Made by a program: the position numbers and the translations under genes. Positions 8,277-19,316 of a stretch of 64,000 nt of DNA are shown one piece after another; the stretch's first letter is position 1, and the number at the start of each line of letters is the position of its first letter. The stretch is from JASHPR01 sp963808705 (lineage in GTDB: Bacteria > Actinomycetota > Actinomycetes > Streptosporangiales > Streptosporangiaceae): positions 310,001-374,000 of the forward strand of contig CAWEHB010000006.1 of NCBI GenBank assembly GCA_963808705.1, read 5' to 3'. Under the pieces are notes generated by a model. It made no database searches. It saw nothing but the letters and a program-made list of their open reading frames with translations, and had not been told where the DNA came from.

Positions 8277-8326
8277 CCGGCCGGCCCGGGCCGACGGCAC
8301 GGCCGGCGCCGGGAGATGCTGCAGGG

Positions 8327-9109
8327 ATGCGGGACGCTACCAGCCCGCCCCGCGGGCGGGGCAGGCCCGGCACGCCCGGCGGCTACGGCCGGGTGCTGCT
8401 GTTCGGCGGGACCAGCGAGATCGGCCAGCAGATCCTGGCCGCCCTGCGGCTGCCGCCCGAGGCCGAGGTGCTGCTGGCTGGCCGGGACGAGCAGCGGATG
8501 GCGGCCGCCGGGCAGGCGCTGCCCTGCCGGGTGCGGGCGCTGCGCTACGACGCCGCCGCGGTCGGCACCCACCAGGCCGTGCTGGAGGAGGCCTTTGCCT
8601 CCGGGACCGTGGACCTGGTCATCTCGGCGGCGGGCATCCTGGCGACCCAGGACGTGCTGGACGACGACCCGGCCCGGGCCGGGCTCCTGGTGGAGACGAA
8701 CTTCACCGGGCAGGTCACGACGCTGCTCGCCGCGGCGGCGCGGTTGCGCGCCCAGGGTCACGGCACGATCGTGGTGCTCTCCTCGGTGGCCGCGGTCCGG
8801 CCCCGCCGGGCTAACTTCGTCTACGGGTCCGCCAAGGCCGGGCTCGACGCGTTCGCGCGCGGGCTGGCTGACTCGCTGCACGGCAGCGGCGTGCGGGTGC
8901 TGCTGGTCCGGCCCGGCTTCGTGATCGGCCGCATGACCCAGGGCATGGCGCCGGCCCCGCTGGCCACCACGCCCGCTGCCGTCGGCCGTGCGGTGGCCGC
9001 CGCGCTGGCCGGCCGGGCCGCCGTGGTCTGGGTGCCGCCGCAACTCGGCCTGCTCGCAGTCGCGCTCAGGCTGGTGCCCAGGCCGCTCTGGCGCCGGCTG
9101 CGCCGGTGA
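8327..9109 (+). CDS. dprE2: Decaprenylphosphoryl-2-keto-ribose reductase DprE2 (SDR)
   Basis: 260 residues from ATG 8327 (a GTG at 8264, inside dprE1, is an upstream alternative). Classical short-chain dehydrogenase: N-terminal NAD(P)-binding 'VLLFGGTSEIGQQIL', the catalytic Ser in 'VVLSSVAAVRPRRANF' and the Y-x-x-x-K of 'VYGSAKAGLDAFARGL'. The 'RRANFVYGSAKAGLDAF' block is nearly identical to mycobacterial DprE2. It reduces the keto product of DprE1 to decaprenylphosphoryl-arabinose. With ubiA and dprE1 it completes the epimerisation pathway in one operon. No arabinosyltransferase is in the window. Confidence 0.9.
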   Translation: MRDATSPPRGRGRPGTPGGYGRVLLFGGTSEIGQQILAALRLPPEAEVLLAGRDEQRMAAAGQALPCRVRALRYDAAAVGTHQAVLEEAFASGTVDLVISAAGILATQDVLDDDPARAGLLVETNFTGQVTTLLAAAARLRAQGHGTIVVLSSVAAVRPRRANFVYGSAKAGLDAFARGLADSLHGSGVRVLLVRPGFVIGRMTQGMAPAPLATTPAAVGRAVAAALAGRAAVVWVPPQLGLLAVALRLVPRPLWRRLRR

Positions 9110-9137
9110 GGGCGTCGGGAGCCCCGGGGAGGCGCGG

Positions 9138-9806
9138 ATGCGGGTGCTGATCGCCGAGGACGACCGCGGGCTGCGGGAGGTGCTCGCGCGGGGCCTGCGG
9201 GAGAACGGCTACGTGGTGGACGCGGTGGCGGACGGCCCGGAGGCCGTCCGGTTCCTGCGCAGCTACGACTACGCGGTCGCGGTCCTCGACTGGCGCATGC
9301 CGGAGATGTCGGGACTCGAGGTGCTGCGGTGGATGCGGCGGCACGAGTCGCCCGCCGCCGTGCTGATGCTCACGGCCCGGGACGCGCCCGCTGACCGGAT
9401 CACCGGCCTGGACCAGGGAGCCGACGACTACCTGGTCAAGCCGTTCGACTTCGGCGAGCTGCTCGCCCGGCTGCGCGCGCTGCAGCGCAGGCCGCGGGCG
9501 CTGCAGTCGCCGCAGCTCGTGGTCGGCGACCTCCGCTTCGACCCGGCCACGCGGGAGGTGCAGGTGGGCACCGAGCGGCCCGCGCTGACCACGACCGAGC
9601 TGGGCATCCTGGAGATGCTCATGCGGCGGTCGCCCGCGGTGGTGCAGCGGCGCCTGATCGCGCTGCACGTCTGGGAGTACGAGGCCGACGCGATGGGATC
9701 CAACACCCTCGACGTGCACATGGCCCGGCTGCGGGCCAAGCTGGCCGGCGGCCTGGTGCGCATCGAAACCGTGCGCGGAGTCGGTTACCGGATAATCGGG
9801 CCATGA
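9138..9806 (+). CDS. OmpR/PhoB-family response regulator
   Basis: 222 residues from ATG 9138, five bases after GGGGAGG (9126-9132). Receiver domain: acidic pocket E7-D8-D9, phospho-acceptor D51, T79 and K101. A C-terminal winged helix (residues about 125-222) ends 'VRIETVRGVGYRI', the classic OmpR/PhoB recognition-wing signature. The stop overlaps the start of the sensor kinase by the ATGA arrangement, so the two form a standard two-component pair. It lies 28 bases after dprE2 and may be co-transcribed with the DPA genes, which would suggest envelope-stress sensing; that link is inferred from position only. Confidence 0.9.
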   Translation: MRVLIAEDDRGLREVLARGLRENGYVVDAVADGPEAVRFLRSYDYAVAVLDWRMPEMSGLEVLRWMRRHESPAAVLMLTARDAPADRITGLDQGADDYLVKPFDFGELLARLRALQRRPRALQSPQLVVGDLRFDPATREVQVGTERPALTTTELGILEMLMRRSPAVVQRRLIALHVWEYEADAMGSNTLDVHMARLRAKLAGGLVRIETVRGVGYRIIGP

Positions 9807-11047
9807 ACCTCCGGCCACGGCGGCTGCCGCGCGGGGCCGCGCACGCGGCGCGGATCGCCCTGGTGGCCAGCCTGCTGATCGGCATCGTGTACGCCGGGTG
9901 CGTCGCGGTCCTGGACGGCGTCGTTGCGGCCAGGCTCGTCGCGTCGGTGGACGCCCGGCTGCAGGAACGCCTGTCGGACGTGCGCGAGGCCGGCACGGCC
10001 GCCGCGGTGACGGCCGGGACCGACGATGACGACGACGACTACGACAACCCGCCGCTGTACCTGTGGCTGGTGCCCCGGGACCGGGCGGCCGTGCAGCTGA
10101 GCACGGGCGCCCCGCCGCTGCCGCCCGCCAGCACGCTGGCCGGCCGGCCCTCGCTGACGACCCGGCTGACCCCAGGCACGTTCCGGCTGGACACCGTGCG
10201 GTACCGCGGCGGGCTGCTGGTCGCGGGCCAGAGCCTGGCCGAGCAGGATCACATCGAGGGCGTGCTCAGCGTCGGCGAGGCGCTCGCGGCGCCGGTGCTG
10301 CTGCTGGCGGTCTTCATCGGAGCACTGATCATCGGCCTGCGGGCGCTGTCACCGGTCGAGCAGTCGCGGCGCCGTCAGCTCGAGTTCACCGCCGATGCCT
10401 CGCACGAGCTGCGCACGCCGCTCAGCGTGATCGCCGCGGAGACATCCGTCGCGCTGGGTACCCAGCGGAAGGCGGCCGATTACCGGTCCGCGCTGGTCCG
10501 CATCCAGGGGGAGAGCGAGCGGCTGCGCCGCATCGTGGAGGACCTGCTGTGGCTGGCCAGGTTCGACTCGCAGCCGCCGCCGCCCGGGGACGAGCCCCTG
10601 GACCTGGCCACGATCGCCGCCGGGTGTGCCGACCGCTTCCGCGCGGTGGCTCGCTCGCACTCCATCGAGATCCAGGTGGCCTGCGACGGGCCGGGGCCGG
10701 CCTGGATCAGCGCTCCGCCAGAGTGGCTCGACCGCCTCGCCGGGGTCCTGGCCGACAACGCCTGCCGGTATGCCGGGCCGGACGGCACGGTGCGGATCAG
10801 CGTCCGCCAGCGGGCCAGCCGGGTGACCCTGACCGTGGAGGACAGCGGCCCCGGGATCCCGGCCGAGGAGCGGGGCCGGCTGTTCGACCGGTTTCACCGG
10901 GCCACGGAGCGGGGGGAGGGCGCGGGGCTGGGCCTGGCCATCGCCAACTCGATCGTGCGCTCCACCGCGGGCCAGTGGCGGATCGGCGACTCGCCGCTGG
11001 GCGGCGCGTTCTTCGGGGTCTCCTGGCGCCGGGCGGCGGTGCGATAG
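9803..11047 (+). CDS. Two-component sensor histidine kinase
   Basis: 414 residues. Transmembrane segment 1 near 17-40, an extracytoplasmic domain of about 105 residues, and segment 2 near 150-172. The H-box 'DASHELRTPLSVI' has phospho-acceptor H201, and the HATPase domain shows 'DNACRYAG' (N-box), 'VEDSGPGIP' (G1) and 'GAGLGLAIANSIV' (G2). The sensor loop carries a run of six Asp followed by Tyr-Asp-Asn-Pro-Pro, a possible cation-binding or charge-sensing patch. The gene overlaps the response regulator by four bases. There is no obvious HAMP domain: segment 2 leads almost directly into the H-box. Confidence 0.88.
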   Translation: MNLRPRRLPRGAAHAARIALVASLLIGIVYAGCVAVLDGVVAARLVASVDARLQERLSDVREAGTAAAVTAGTDDDDDDYDNPPLYLWLVPRDRAAVQLSTGAPPLPPASTLAGRPSLTTRLTPGTFRLDTVRYRGGLLVAGQSLAEQDHIEGVLSVGEALAAPVLLLAVFIGALIIGLRALSPVEQSRRRQLEFTADASHELRTPLSVIAAETSVALGTQRKAADYRSALVRIQGESERLRRIVEDLLWLARFDSQPPPPGDEPLDLATIAAGCADRFRAVARSHSIEIQVACDGPGPAWISAPPEWLDRLAGVLADNACRYAGPDGTVRISVRQRASRVTLTVEDSGPGIPAEERGRLFDRFHRATERGEGAGLGLAIANSIVRSTAGQWRIGDSPLGGAFFGVSWRRAAVR

Positions 11048-11081
11048 CGCTTCCGCCCGGCTCCCGCTCCTCGTGCTCTGC

Positions 11082-11098
11082 CGCCAGCACTGCTGGCG
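11082..11098. terminator. Hairpin between convergent genes
   Basis: CGCCAGC (11082-11088) and GCTGGCG (11092-11098) form a perfect 7-bp stem with a 3-nt loop, 35 bases after the sensor kinase stop and 70 bases from the end of the convergent GT39 gene. It has no U-tract, as is frequent in high-GC actinobacteria. A bidirectional terminator is the likely role. Confidence 0.5.
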
Positions 11099-11167
11099 TC
11101 CCAGCCGGGCCCGCCCTTCCAGGCGGCGGGCCGGGCGGTTTGGCCGCCCCGGCCCGCCGTCCGGTCG

Positions 11168-13507
<2,340 letters not shown>

Positions 13508-13516
13508 CCATAGCTC

Positions 13517-14893
13517 CTATTCGGATAGGTCAAGCAACTGGCGGGAGACTGGATCGGGCCCGCGGGAGGCGCTACAGGGCCCGCGGGAGACTGGCTCGGG
13601 ATGATCGGCCGACCGGCGGCCCGCCAGGCCGGAGCCGCGGAATACCCAGCTTCGGTAGAGCCCGAACCGGACCACGGTGGCGACGAGGTTGGCCAGGATG
13701 AGCACCGCCACCTCGGCGGCCCGGCCGGGCCGTGGGGACGCCGCGTGCAGCGCGACCAGCGCCCCGGAGGTGAGCGCGAGCCCGATGCCGAACGCGATCA
13801 GGCCGCGCAACTGGTGCCGGGCCGCGTGGGCCCGGCCGCGGATGCCGAAGGTCAGCCGGCGGTTGAGCGCGGTGTTGGCCACGGCGGTGATGAGCAGGCT
13901 GAGGGCGTTCGCGGCCTGCGCGCTCATCGCGCCGCGCAGCAGCAGGTAGATCAGGACGTAGGCCACGGTGCAGGTCACGCCCACCGCGACGAAGCGCACG
14001 AGCTGGCCGGCCAGCGAGCCATACCGGCCCTGCGGCTGACCGGGTCGCGGGCGCAAGCCGCGGGGTGACGGGTCGCCCAGCACCGGGACGGTGATCGTGC
14101 CCCGGGCCAGCCCCGTGCCGAGGCGCACGATGCCGCGCAGGTCGCCCAGGGCGGTGGAGATCACGTTGACCCGGGAGTCGGCGTCGTCGATCCAGTCCAC
14201 CGGGACCTCGTGGATGCGCAGCCCGGCCCGCTCGGCCAGGACCAGCAGCTCGGTGTCGAAGAACCACCCGGTGTCGACGGTCAGCGGCAGCAGCACCCGG
14301 GCCTTGTCCGCCCGGATCGCCTTGAAGCCGCACTGGGCGTCGGAGAACCCGGTGCCGAGGGTCGCGTGCAGGAGCAGGTTGTAGCAGCGCGAGATGATCT
14401 CGCGCCGCGGGCCGCGGATCACCCGGGCGCCGCGGGCCAGGCGGGTGCCGATCGCCACGTCGCTGTGACCCGACAGCAGCGGGGCCAGCAACGGCAGCAG
14501 CGCGTTCAGGTCAGTAGAAAGATCCACGTCCATGTAGGCGAGGACGTCCGCGTCGCTCTGGGACCAGACGGTCCGCAGCGCCCCGCCCCGGCCCGGCCGC
14601 TCGATCCGGACGGCCCGGACCGACTCCAGGCTGGCCTCCAGCGCCAGGGCCTCCGGCCAGGTGCCGTCGGTGCTGCCGTTGTCCGCGATCGTGATCCGCG
14701 TGCTGAAGGGGAACTGGTCCTGCAGGTAGGCATGCAGCCGCCGGACGCTCGGAGCCAGGTCGCGCTCCTCGTTCTTGACCGGAATAACGATCTCCGCCTG
14801 GACACCGGTGCGGCGCGGTGCGGGCGGAGGCTGCGGCGAACGTGTCTGCACTGCTGGTAAGGGGGCAGCAGGCAGCGGGTCGAAGCCTCTCAT
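13517..14893 (-). CDS. GT2 glycosyltransferase fused to GtrA-like flippase domain
   Basis: 458 residues. Residues about 30-260 are a GT-A transferase of the dolichyl/polyprenyl-phosphate sugar synthase type: 'AEIVIPVKNEERDLAPSV', 'IADNGSTDGT', the metal-binding 'YMDVDLSTDLNALLPLL', and 'SDAQCGFKAIRAD'. Residues about 300-435 are a four-helix GtrA domain ('LVRFVAVGVTCTVAYVLIYLL'), thought to flip polyprenyl-phosphate sugars. The protein should make and export a polyprenyl-phosphate hexose for the adjacent GT39 enzyme. Its last codons contain a short direct repeat (GGGCCCGCGGGAG twice, around 13557-13585). The C-terminal tail beyond the GtrA domain is therefore probably not conserved. Confidence 0.88.
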   Translation of the reverse strand: MRGFDPLPAAPLPAVQTRSPQPPPAPRRTGVQAEIVIPVKNEERDLAPSVRRLHAYLQDQFPFSTRITIADNGSTDGTWPEALALEASLESVRAVRIERPGRGGALRTVWSQSDADVLAYMDVDLSTDLNALLPLLAPLLSGHSDVAIGTRLARGARVIRGPRREIISRCYNLLLHATLGTGFSDAQCGFKAIRADKARVLLPLTVDTGWFFDTELLVLAERAGLRIHEVPVDWIDDADSRVNVISTALGDLRGIVRLGTGLARGTITVPVLGDPSPRGLRPRPGQPQGRYGSLAGQLVRFVAVGVTCTVAYVLIYLLLRGAMSAQAANALSLLITAVANTALNRRLTFGIRGRAHAARHQLRGLIAFGIGLALTSGALVALHAASPRPGRAAEVAVLILANLVATVVRFGLYRSWVFRGSGLAGRRSADHPEPVSRGPCSASRGPDPVSRQLLDLSE

Positions 14894-14983
14894 AAGCCCC
14901 AGGCTCGGTCATAATCTTCCGCCGTGACTGAGACAGCCCTATGAAAGTCCTCCAGGCTCGCCAGCCAAGCTGAGTACGGGCGG

Positions 14984-15289
14984 CTAGCGCCCGGCGAGGT
15001 TGGCCTGGCACACGGCCAGACCGCGCCGCAGCTCGGCGGCCTGCTCGGGCGTCAGGCCGGACAGCATCCGCTCCTCGAGCGCGGCCACCCGGCCCCGGTA
15101 GCGCCGCAGCAGGTCACGGCCGTCCCGGGTCAGCGCGAGCACGAGCCGGCGCCGGTCCGCCAGGTCCCGGTGCCGCTCGACCAGGCTGCGCTCCTCCAGC
15201 GCCCGGACCATGTCCGCCATCGTCTGCGCGGTCACGAACGAGTTCCGGGCCAGCTGCGCCGACGACAGGTCGGGATGGCGTTCCAGCAC
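14984..15289 (-). CDS. MarR-type regulator lacking its N-terminal third
   Basis: 101 residues from a GTG at 15289. It covers the MarR recognition helix and wing ('LSSAQLARNSFVTAQTMADMVRALEERSLVERHRDLADRRRLVLALTRDGRDLL') and the C-terminal dimerisation helix ('RMLSGLTPEQAAELRRGLAVC'). Normal MarR proteins have 140-160 residues; helices 1-2 (about 40-45 residues) are missing. Upstream in frame there is a stop only 11-12 codons away, and the divergent GntR promoter region begins there. Either the 5' part was lost by rearrangement or the protein is a short form unable to dimerise normally. Probably decaying. Confidence 0.55.
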   Translation of the reverse strand: MLERHPDLSSAQLARNSFVTAQTMADMVRALEERSLVERHRDLADRRRLVLALTRDGRDLLRRYRGRVAALEERMLSGLTPEQAAELRRGLAVCQANLAGR

Positions 15290-15354
15290 CGTTGACGAGG
15301 GCGATGCCGATAAATTACCGTCTTAGCAGCCTAGAACACTGGAGGGGTGAGACG

Positions 15355-15747
15355 GTGATTCGGTTCCGGGTGGACGCGCGATCGGCGGCACCCCCGTACC
15401 TGCAGATCGTGCAGCAGGTGCGCCAGGCGCTCCGCATGGGCGTGCTCGACGTGGGCGACCAGCTCCCGTCGGTCCGCGAAGTGGTCGCCGCCACCGCCAT
15501 CAATCCGAACACGGTGCTCAAGGCCTACCGCGACCTGGAACGCGAAGGCCTGGTGGCCGCCGAGGCCGGCCGCGGCACCTTCGTGACCAAACGGCCGGAC
15601 GGCCCGCCGCCCGGCACCCACGCGCGGCTCGGCCGCGGCCTGGCCCGCTGGGTGCGCGAGGCGCGCGCCGCGGGACTTGACGACGAGTCGATCGAATCGC
15701 TGCTGCGCGCCACGCTGCACGCGGCGGACGAGGAGGAGATCGCTTGA
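15355..15747 (+). CDS. GntR-family regulator, YtrA subfamily
   Basis: About 130 residues from GTG 15355, seven bases after GGAGGGG (15341-15347); the frame opens earlier at 15292 but homology starts at 'IRFRVDARSAAPPYLQIVQQVRQAL'. It has a winged helix with 'GDQLPSVREVVAATAINPNTVLKAYRDLEREGLVAAEAGRGTFV', followed by only a short C-terminal helix pair. This is the hallmark of YtrA-type GntR repressors, which sit at the head of ABC-transporter operons and are usually relieved by cell-wall-active agents. The stop overlaps the TTG start of the ATPase gene. Confidence 0.88.
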   Translation: MIRFRVDARSAAPPYLQIVQQVRQALRMGVLDVGDQLPSVREVVAATAINPNTVLKAYRDLEREGLVAAEAGRGTFVTKRPDGPPPGTHARLGRGLARWVREARAAGLDDESIESLLRATLHAADEEEIA

Positions 15748-16640
15748 CCCCCGCCATCGAAACCCGCGGGCTGACCAAGCGGTACCGCCGGGTCACCGCG
15801 TTGTCCGATTGCTCCGTCACGGTCCCCGAGGGCCGGATATCCGCGCTGGTCGGACCGAACGGCGCGGGCAAGACCACGCTGCTCCGCCTGCTCTGCGGGC
15901 TGGCCAGCCCGACCAGCGGCGACGCCGCCATCCTCGGCGGCGCGCCGCGCCAGGACCCGGCCTTCCTCGCGGAGATCGGGTTCCTCGCCCAGGAGATCCC
16001 GCTGTACCGGCGGCTGTCCGCCGGGGACCACATCGGCATCGGCGCGCACATGAACCCCCGGTGGGACGGCGAGTCGGTCCGGGACCGGCTGCGCGGGCTG
16101 AACATCCCGCTGGACGCGGCCGTGGGCACGCTGTCCGGGGGCCAGCGTGCCCAGGTGGCGCTGGCGCTCACGCTGGCCAAGCACCCGCGGGTCCTGCTGC
16201 TCGACGAGCCGGTCGCCGCGCTCGACCCGCTCGCCCGGCGGCACTTTCTCGGCACCCTCGCCGACGCGGTGGCCGAGGGCGGGCTGACCGTCGTGCTGTC
16301 CTCGCATCTGGTCGCGGACATCGAGCGGGTCTGCGACCACCTGATCCTGCTCGCGTCCTCCCGCGTCCAGCTCTGCGGGGATATCGAGGACGTGCTGGAC
16401 GAGCACCGCGTGCTCGTCGGCCCGCGGAAGGACACGACGGCGCTCGAACGGGACCACACCGTCGTGCAGACCGAACGGACCGCCCGCCAGACCACGATGC
16501 TGGTGCGGCTGAACGGCCCGGTCGCCGACCCCGGGTGGGAAGCCGAGGACGTCAGCCTGGAGGATCTGGTGCTCGGCTACATGGGCGCCGACGCCGCCCC
16601 GGCGACCGCGGGGCTGACCGCTGTGGGAGGTAAGCGATGA
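15744..16640 (+). CDS. ABC transporter ATP-binding protein (YtrB-like)
   Basis: 298 residues starting with TTG at 15744, preceded by AGGAGGAG (15731-15738). Complete nucleotide-binding domain: Walker A GPNGAGKTT at 37-45, Q-loop Q83, signature LSGGQ at 130-134, Walker B 'VLLLDEP' with E155, and an H-loop His in 'VLSSHLVADI'. A C-terminal extension of about 85 residues is typical of drug/peptide exporters. It is translationally coupled to the regulator before it and the permease after it, so it powers the export complex formed with that permease. Confidence 0.9.
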   Translation: MTPAIETRGLTKRYRRVTALSDCSVTVPEGRISALVGPNGAGKTTLLRLLCGLASPTSGDAAILGGAPRQDPAFLAEIGFLAQEIPLYRRLSAGDHIGIGAHMNPRWDGESVRDRLRGLNIPLDAAVGTLSGGQRAQVALALTLAKHPRVLLLDEPVAALDPLARRHFLGTLADAVAEGGLTVVLSSHLVADIERVCDHLILLASSRVQLCGDIEDVLDEHRVLVGPRKDTTALERDHTVVQTERTARQTTMLVRLNGPVADPGWEAEDVSLEDLVLGYMGADAAPATAGLTAVGGKR

Positions 16641-17614
16641 CCTGGGTCATCTGGCGCCAGTACCGCGGCACCGCCGCCATCGCGGGCGCTATTCTCGCCG
16701 CCTTCGCCGTCCTGCTGCTGATCACCGGGCTGCAGGACGCCGCGCGCTGGCACGCCGCGCTCGCCAACTGCGCCAAGAACGGGACCTGCGGCAACCTCCA
16801 GCAGGCCGTGTCGCTGGGCGGCCCCGTATACACGCTGACCATCCTCACCCTGGCCGTTCCGCTGCTGTTCGGGATGTTCTGGGGCAGCCCGGCCGTGGCC
16901 AGGGAACGGGAAACCGCGACCGTGCAGTTCGCGTGGACGCAGTCGGTCACCCGACGGCACTGGCTGTCGGTCAAGACCGGCTGGCTGCTGCTCGCGGGCG
17001 CGGTCTTCGGCGGCGCGGTTGCCGGGATCGTCACCTGGTGGTACGCGCCCCTGAACGCACTCAACCACGCCCAGTTCACGCCGGGCTCCTTCGACATCCA
17101 GGGCATCGTCCCGATCGGGTACGCCGTGTTCGCGGTGGCGCTCGGGATCGCCGCCGGGGCGCTGATCGGCCGGTCGCTGCCGGCGCTCGCGGTGACCGCC
17201 GGCGTGTTCCTCGCCCTTCGCCTGGTGGTCACGTACTGGGTGCGCGTGCACTACATGCCCGCGGTCACCACCATCTACAGCGTGACCCAGAACCTTACCC
17301 CGAAGGGGGCGTACTGGCCGCTCGCGCAGGGCGTGGTACTGCCCGGCGGTCAGCTCAGCACCAACCTGAGCGTCGGCCCCGGGCACATAGTCTCGGGCTT
17401 CGCTGGGCCCGTCATTCCCGCCGCGTGCCAGGCTCCTGCCCCGATGAACTCCACGATCGCGTGCATCGCGCGCGCCGGCTACCGCTCGTTCACGACCTAT
17501 CAGCCGGGCTACCGGTTCTGGCCGTTCCAGTTCATCGAGACCGGCATCTTCGTGGCCCTCGCCGCCGCGCTGATCGCGGTCACGTTCTTCGTCGTGCGGC
17601 GCCGGGACGCGTGA
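16637..17614 (+). CDS. ABC-2-type transporter permease
   Basis: 325 residues with six evident hydrophobic segments: near residues 12-31, 63-83, 116-137, 157-177, 185-203 and 297-317. The loop 'GSPAVARERETATVQFAWTQSVTRRHWLSVK' is the coupling element seen in GntR/YtrA-linked ABC-2 permeases. It should form the membrane part of the exporter encoded by the upstream ATPase (ATGA overlap). Between the last two membrane segments lies a hydrophilic outside region (about residues 205-290) containing three Cys. The 3' end overlaps the convergent hydrolase gene by 35 bases. Confidence 0.88.
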   Translation: MTWVIWRQYRGTAAIAGAILAAFAVLLLITGLQDAARWHAALANCAKNGTCGNLQQAVSLGGPVYTLTILTLAVPLLFGMFWGSPAVARERETATVQFAWTQSVTRRHWLSVKTGWLLLAGAVFGGAVAGIVTWWYAPLNALNHAQFTPGSFDIQGIVPIGYAVFAVALGIAAGALIGRSLPALAVTAGVFLALRLVVTYWVRVHYMPAVTTIYSVTQNLTPKGAYWPLAQGVVLPGGQLSTNLSVGPGHIVSGFAGPVIPAACQAPAPMNSTIACIARAGYRSFTTYQPGYRFWPFQFIETGIFVALAAALIAVTFFVVRRRDA

Positions 17615-19316
17615 CGGGAATGACCGGCAGCAGCAGATAGGCGTCCCTGGTCCCGCCGGTCCACAGGGTCTGGGTACCGCCGGTGATCGCCGCGGGCCGG
17701 TCCCGCGGGTCGTCATGCCGGAACGGGCCGCAGCCGGTCATGTCGCCGCTGAAGGTGGCCAGCGACGCGCCGCCCGCCTGGCGCTGCTCGTAGTCCCGCC
17801 CGCGGACGGTCAGCGCGATCCGGTACCCGGCCGGGATGACCAGGCTGGTGGGCCAGATCTCGACGTAGGCCTGGTAGACCTGGCCTACCGCGACCGGCTG
17901 GATCTCGTCGTGCGCGTGGTAGGGGCGGTACTCCACGGTGAGGTCCGGGTCGAGCTTGCGGTGGGACAGCCGCAGCCAGCCCTGCGCGACCGGGGTGTGC
18001 GGGTCGATCGCGCCGCGGAACACGCATTCCGCTCCGGACGGCGCGAACACCCGGAGGATCAGGAACAGGTCGGCGTCGGGCGCGGTGGACGAGACGAACA
18101 GCCGGGCCGCCACCGGGCCGGTGATCTCGGTCTGCCGGGTGAGCGGGGCGCCGGTGAAGGTCACCCCCTCCCCGGCCGCCCGGTACGACACGCGGTGCTC
18201 CGCGCCGGCCCGTTCCGGGCTCAACTCACGGTGGCCGGCGTCCAGGTACAGCCTGCGCCACTCGGTCCGGGCCAGCGGCCACTCCTGCTCGGCGCGCGGC
18301 AGGAAGCCGTCGAGGGTCCTGACCTGGAGCTGCACCCGCGGCTGGGCGTTCCAGGCGGACCGGTCCCCGTGCAGGAAGCAGGCGAAGAAGCGCTTCTGCA
18401 GGTCGACCCCGTAGCGGGTGTAGAAGTGGGTCCAGTGCTCCAGGCCGTGCACCTCCAGCCACTTGAGCGGCGACGCGGCCCGGGTGAAGGCCTCGAAGTT
18501 GCCGCGCGAGTGCAGGCCCTGGCCGCCCCAGTTGGCCGCGGTCAGGAACGGGACCGTGACCCTGGGCCAGTCGGCCGACCGCGAGCGGTAGAACTCCCCG
18601 TCCAGGGGGTGATCACGGATCAGGGCGCCGAAATCGGCCCGGGCCTGTTCCAGCTCGGCGTCGCCGAGCGTGTCCGGGCCCGCGACCAGGTCGCCGGTGA
18701 CCCGGCTGCGCCGTCCCCGCTCCCCCGCGCCGTGCTGGACCGAGGTGACCTGCCTCGGGTACCAGTTCTCCCAGAACGTGCACAGGATGCCGCCGTGGTG
18801 GGTCGCGTCGCGGTAGAAGTCCGCCGCGCCCTCCCAGGCGCACATCGCGGCCAGGTGCGGCGGCTGCAGGCCGGCGACCTGCCACTGGTTCATGGCGTAG
18901 TAGGAGATGCCCGCCAGGCCGACCCGGCCGGTGCTCCACGGCTGCCGGGCCGCCCACTCGACGCATTCGTACAGGTCGCGGGTTTCCCGCGGGGAGAACG
19001 GGTCCAGCCGCCCCGGCGACCGGCCCGCGCCGCGCGAGTCGACCCGGACGCAGGCGTAGCCGTCCGGGACCCACTTCTCCGGGTCGGCGACCTCCCAGTT
19101 CTGGTACTGGCCGGCGGACCCGGACGTCACGTCGGGATGCTCCCGCGTCATGATCCGCCACTGGTCCGGGTAGCCGTCCTGGAACGCGAGCCCCTTCGCG
19201 TACGGCCCGCAGCTGAGGATCACCGGATGGCGGCCGGACACGTCGGGCCGGAACACGTCCGCCCGCAGCGCCGCGCCGTCGTCCATGACGACCGGGACGT
19301 CCCAGTCAATGATCAT
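17580..19316 (-). CDS. CocE/NonD-family hydrolase (X-Pro dipeptidyl-peptidase S15 type)
   Basis: 578 residues. An N-terminal alpha/beta-hydrolase with the serine elbow 'VGLAGISYYAMNQW' (G-x-S-x-x), 'ACVRVDSRGAGRSPG' before it and a His candidate in 'EVHGLEHWTHFY', followed by the all-beta C-terminal S15 domain ('TGPVAARLFVSSTAPDADLFLILRVFAPSG'). Relatives hydrolyse cocaine, esters, glutaryl-beta-lactams or X-Pro peptides; the substrate here is unknown. Its start overlaps the end of the upstream dehydrogenase gene on the same strand, so both belong to one small catabolic operon. No signal peptide is seen, so it is cytoplasmic. Confidence 0.85.
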   Translation of the reverse strand: MIIDWDVPVVMDDGAALRADVFRPDVSGRHPVILSCGPYAKGLAFQDGYPDQWRIMTREHPDVTSGSAGQYQNWEVADPEKWVPDGYACVRVDSRGAGRSPGRLDPFSPRETRDLYECVEWAARQPWSTGRVGLAGISYYAMNQWQVAGLQPPHLAAMCAWEGAADFYRDATHHGGILCTFWENWYPRQVTSVQHGAGERGRRSRVTGDLVAGPDTLGDAELEQARADFGALIRDHPLDGEFYRSRSADWPRVTVPFLTAANWGGQGLHSRGNFEAFTRAASPLKWLEVHGLEHWTHFYTRYGVDLQKRFFACFLHGDRSAWNAQPRVQLQVRTLDGFLPRAEQEWPLARTEWRRLYLDAGHRELSPERAGAEHRVSYRAAGEGVTFTGAPLTRQTEITGPVAARLFVSSTAPDADLFLILRVFAPSGAECVFRGAIDPHTPVAQGWLRLSHRKLDPDLTVEYRPYHAHDEIQPVAVGQVYQAYVEIWPTSLVIPAGYRIALTVRGRDYEQRQAGGASLATFSGDMTGCGPFRHDDPRDRPAAITGGTQTLWTGGTRDAYLLLPVIPVTRPGAARRRT

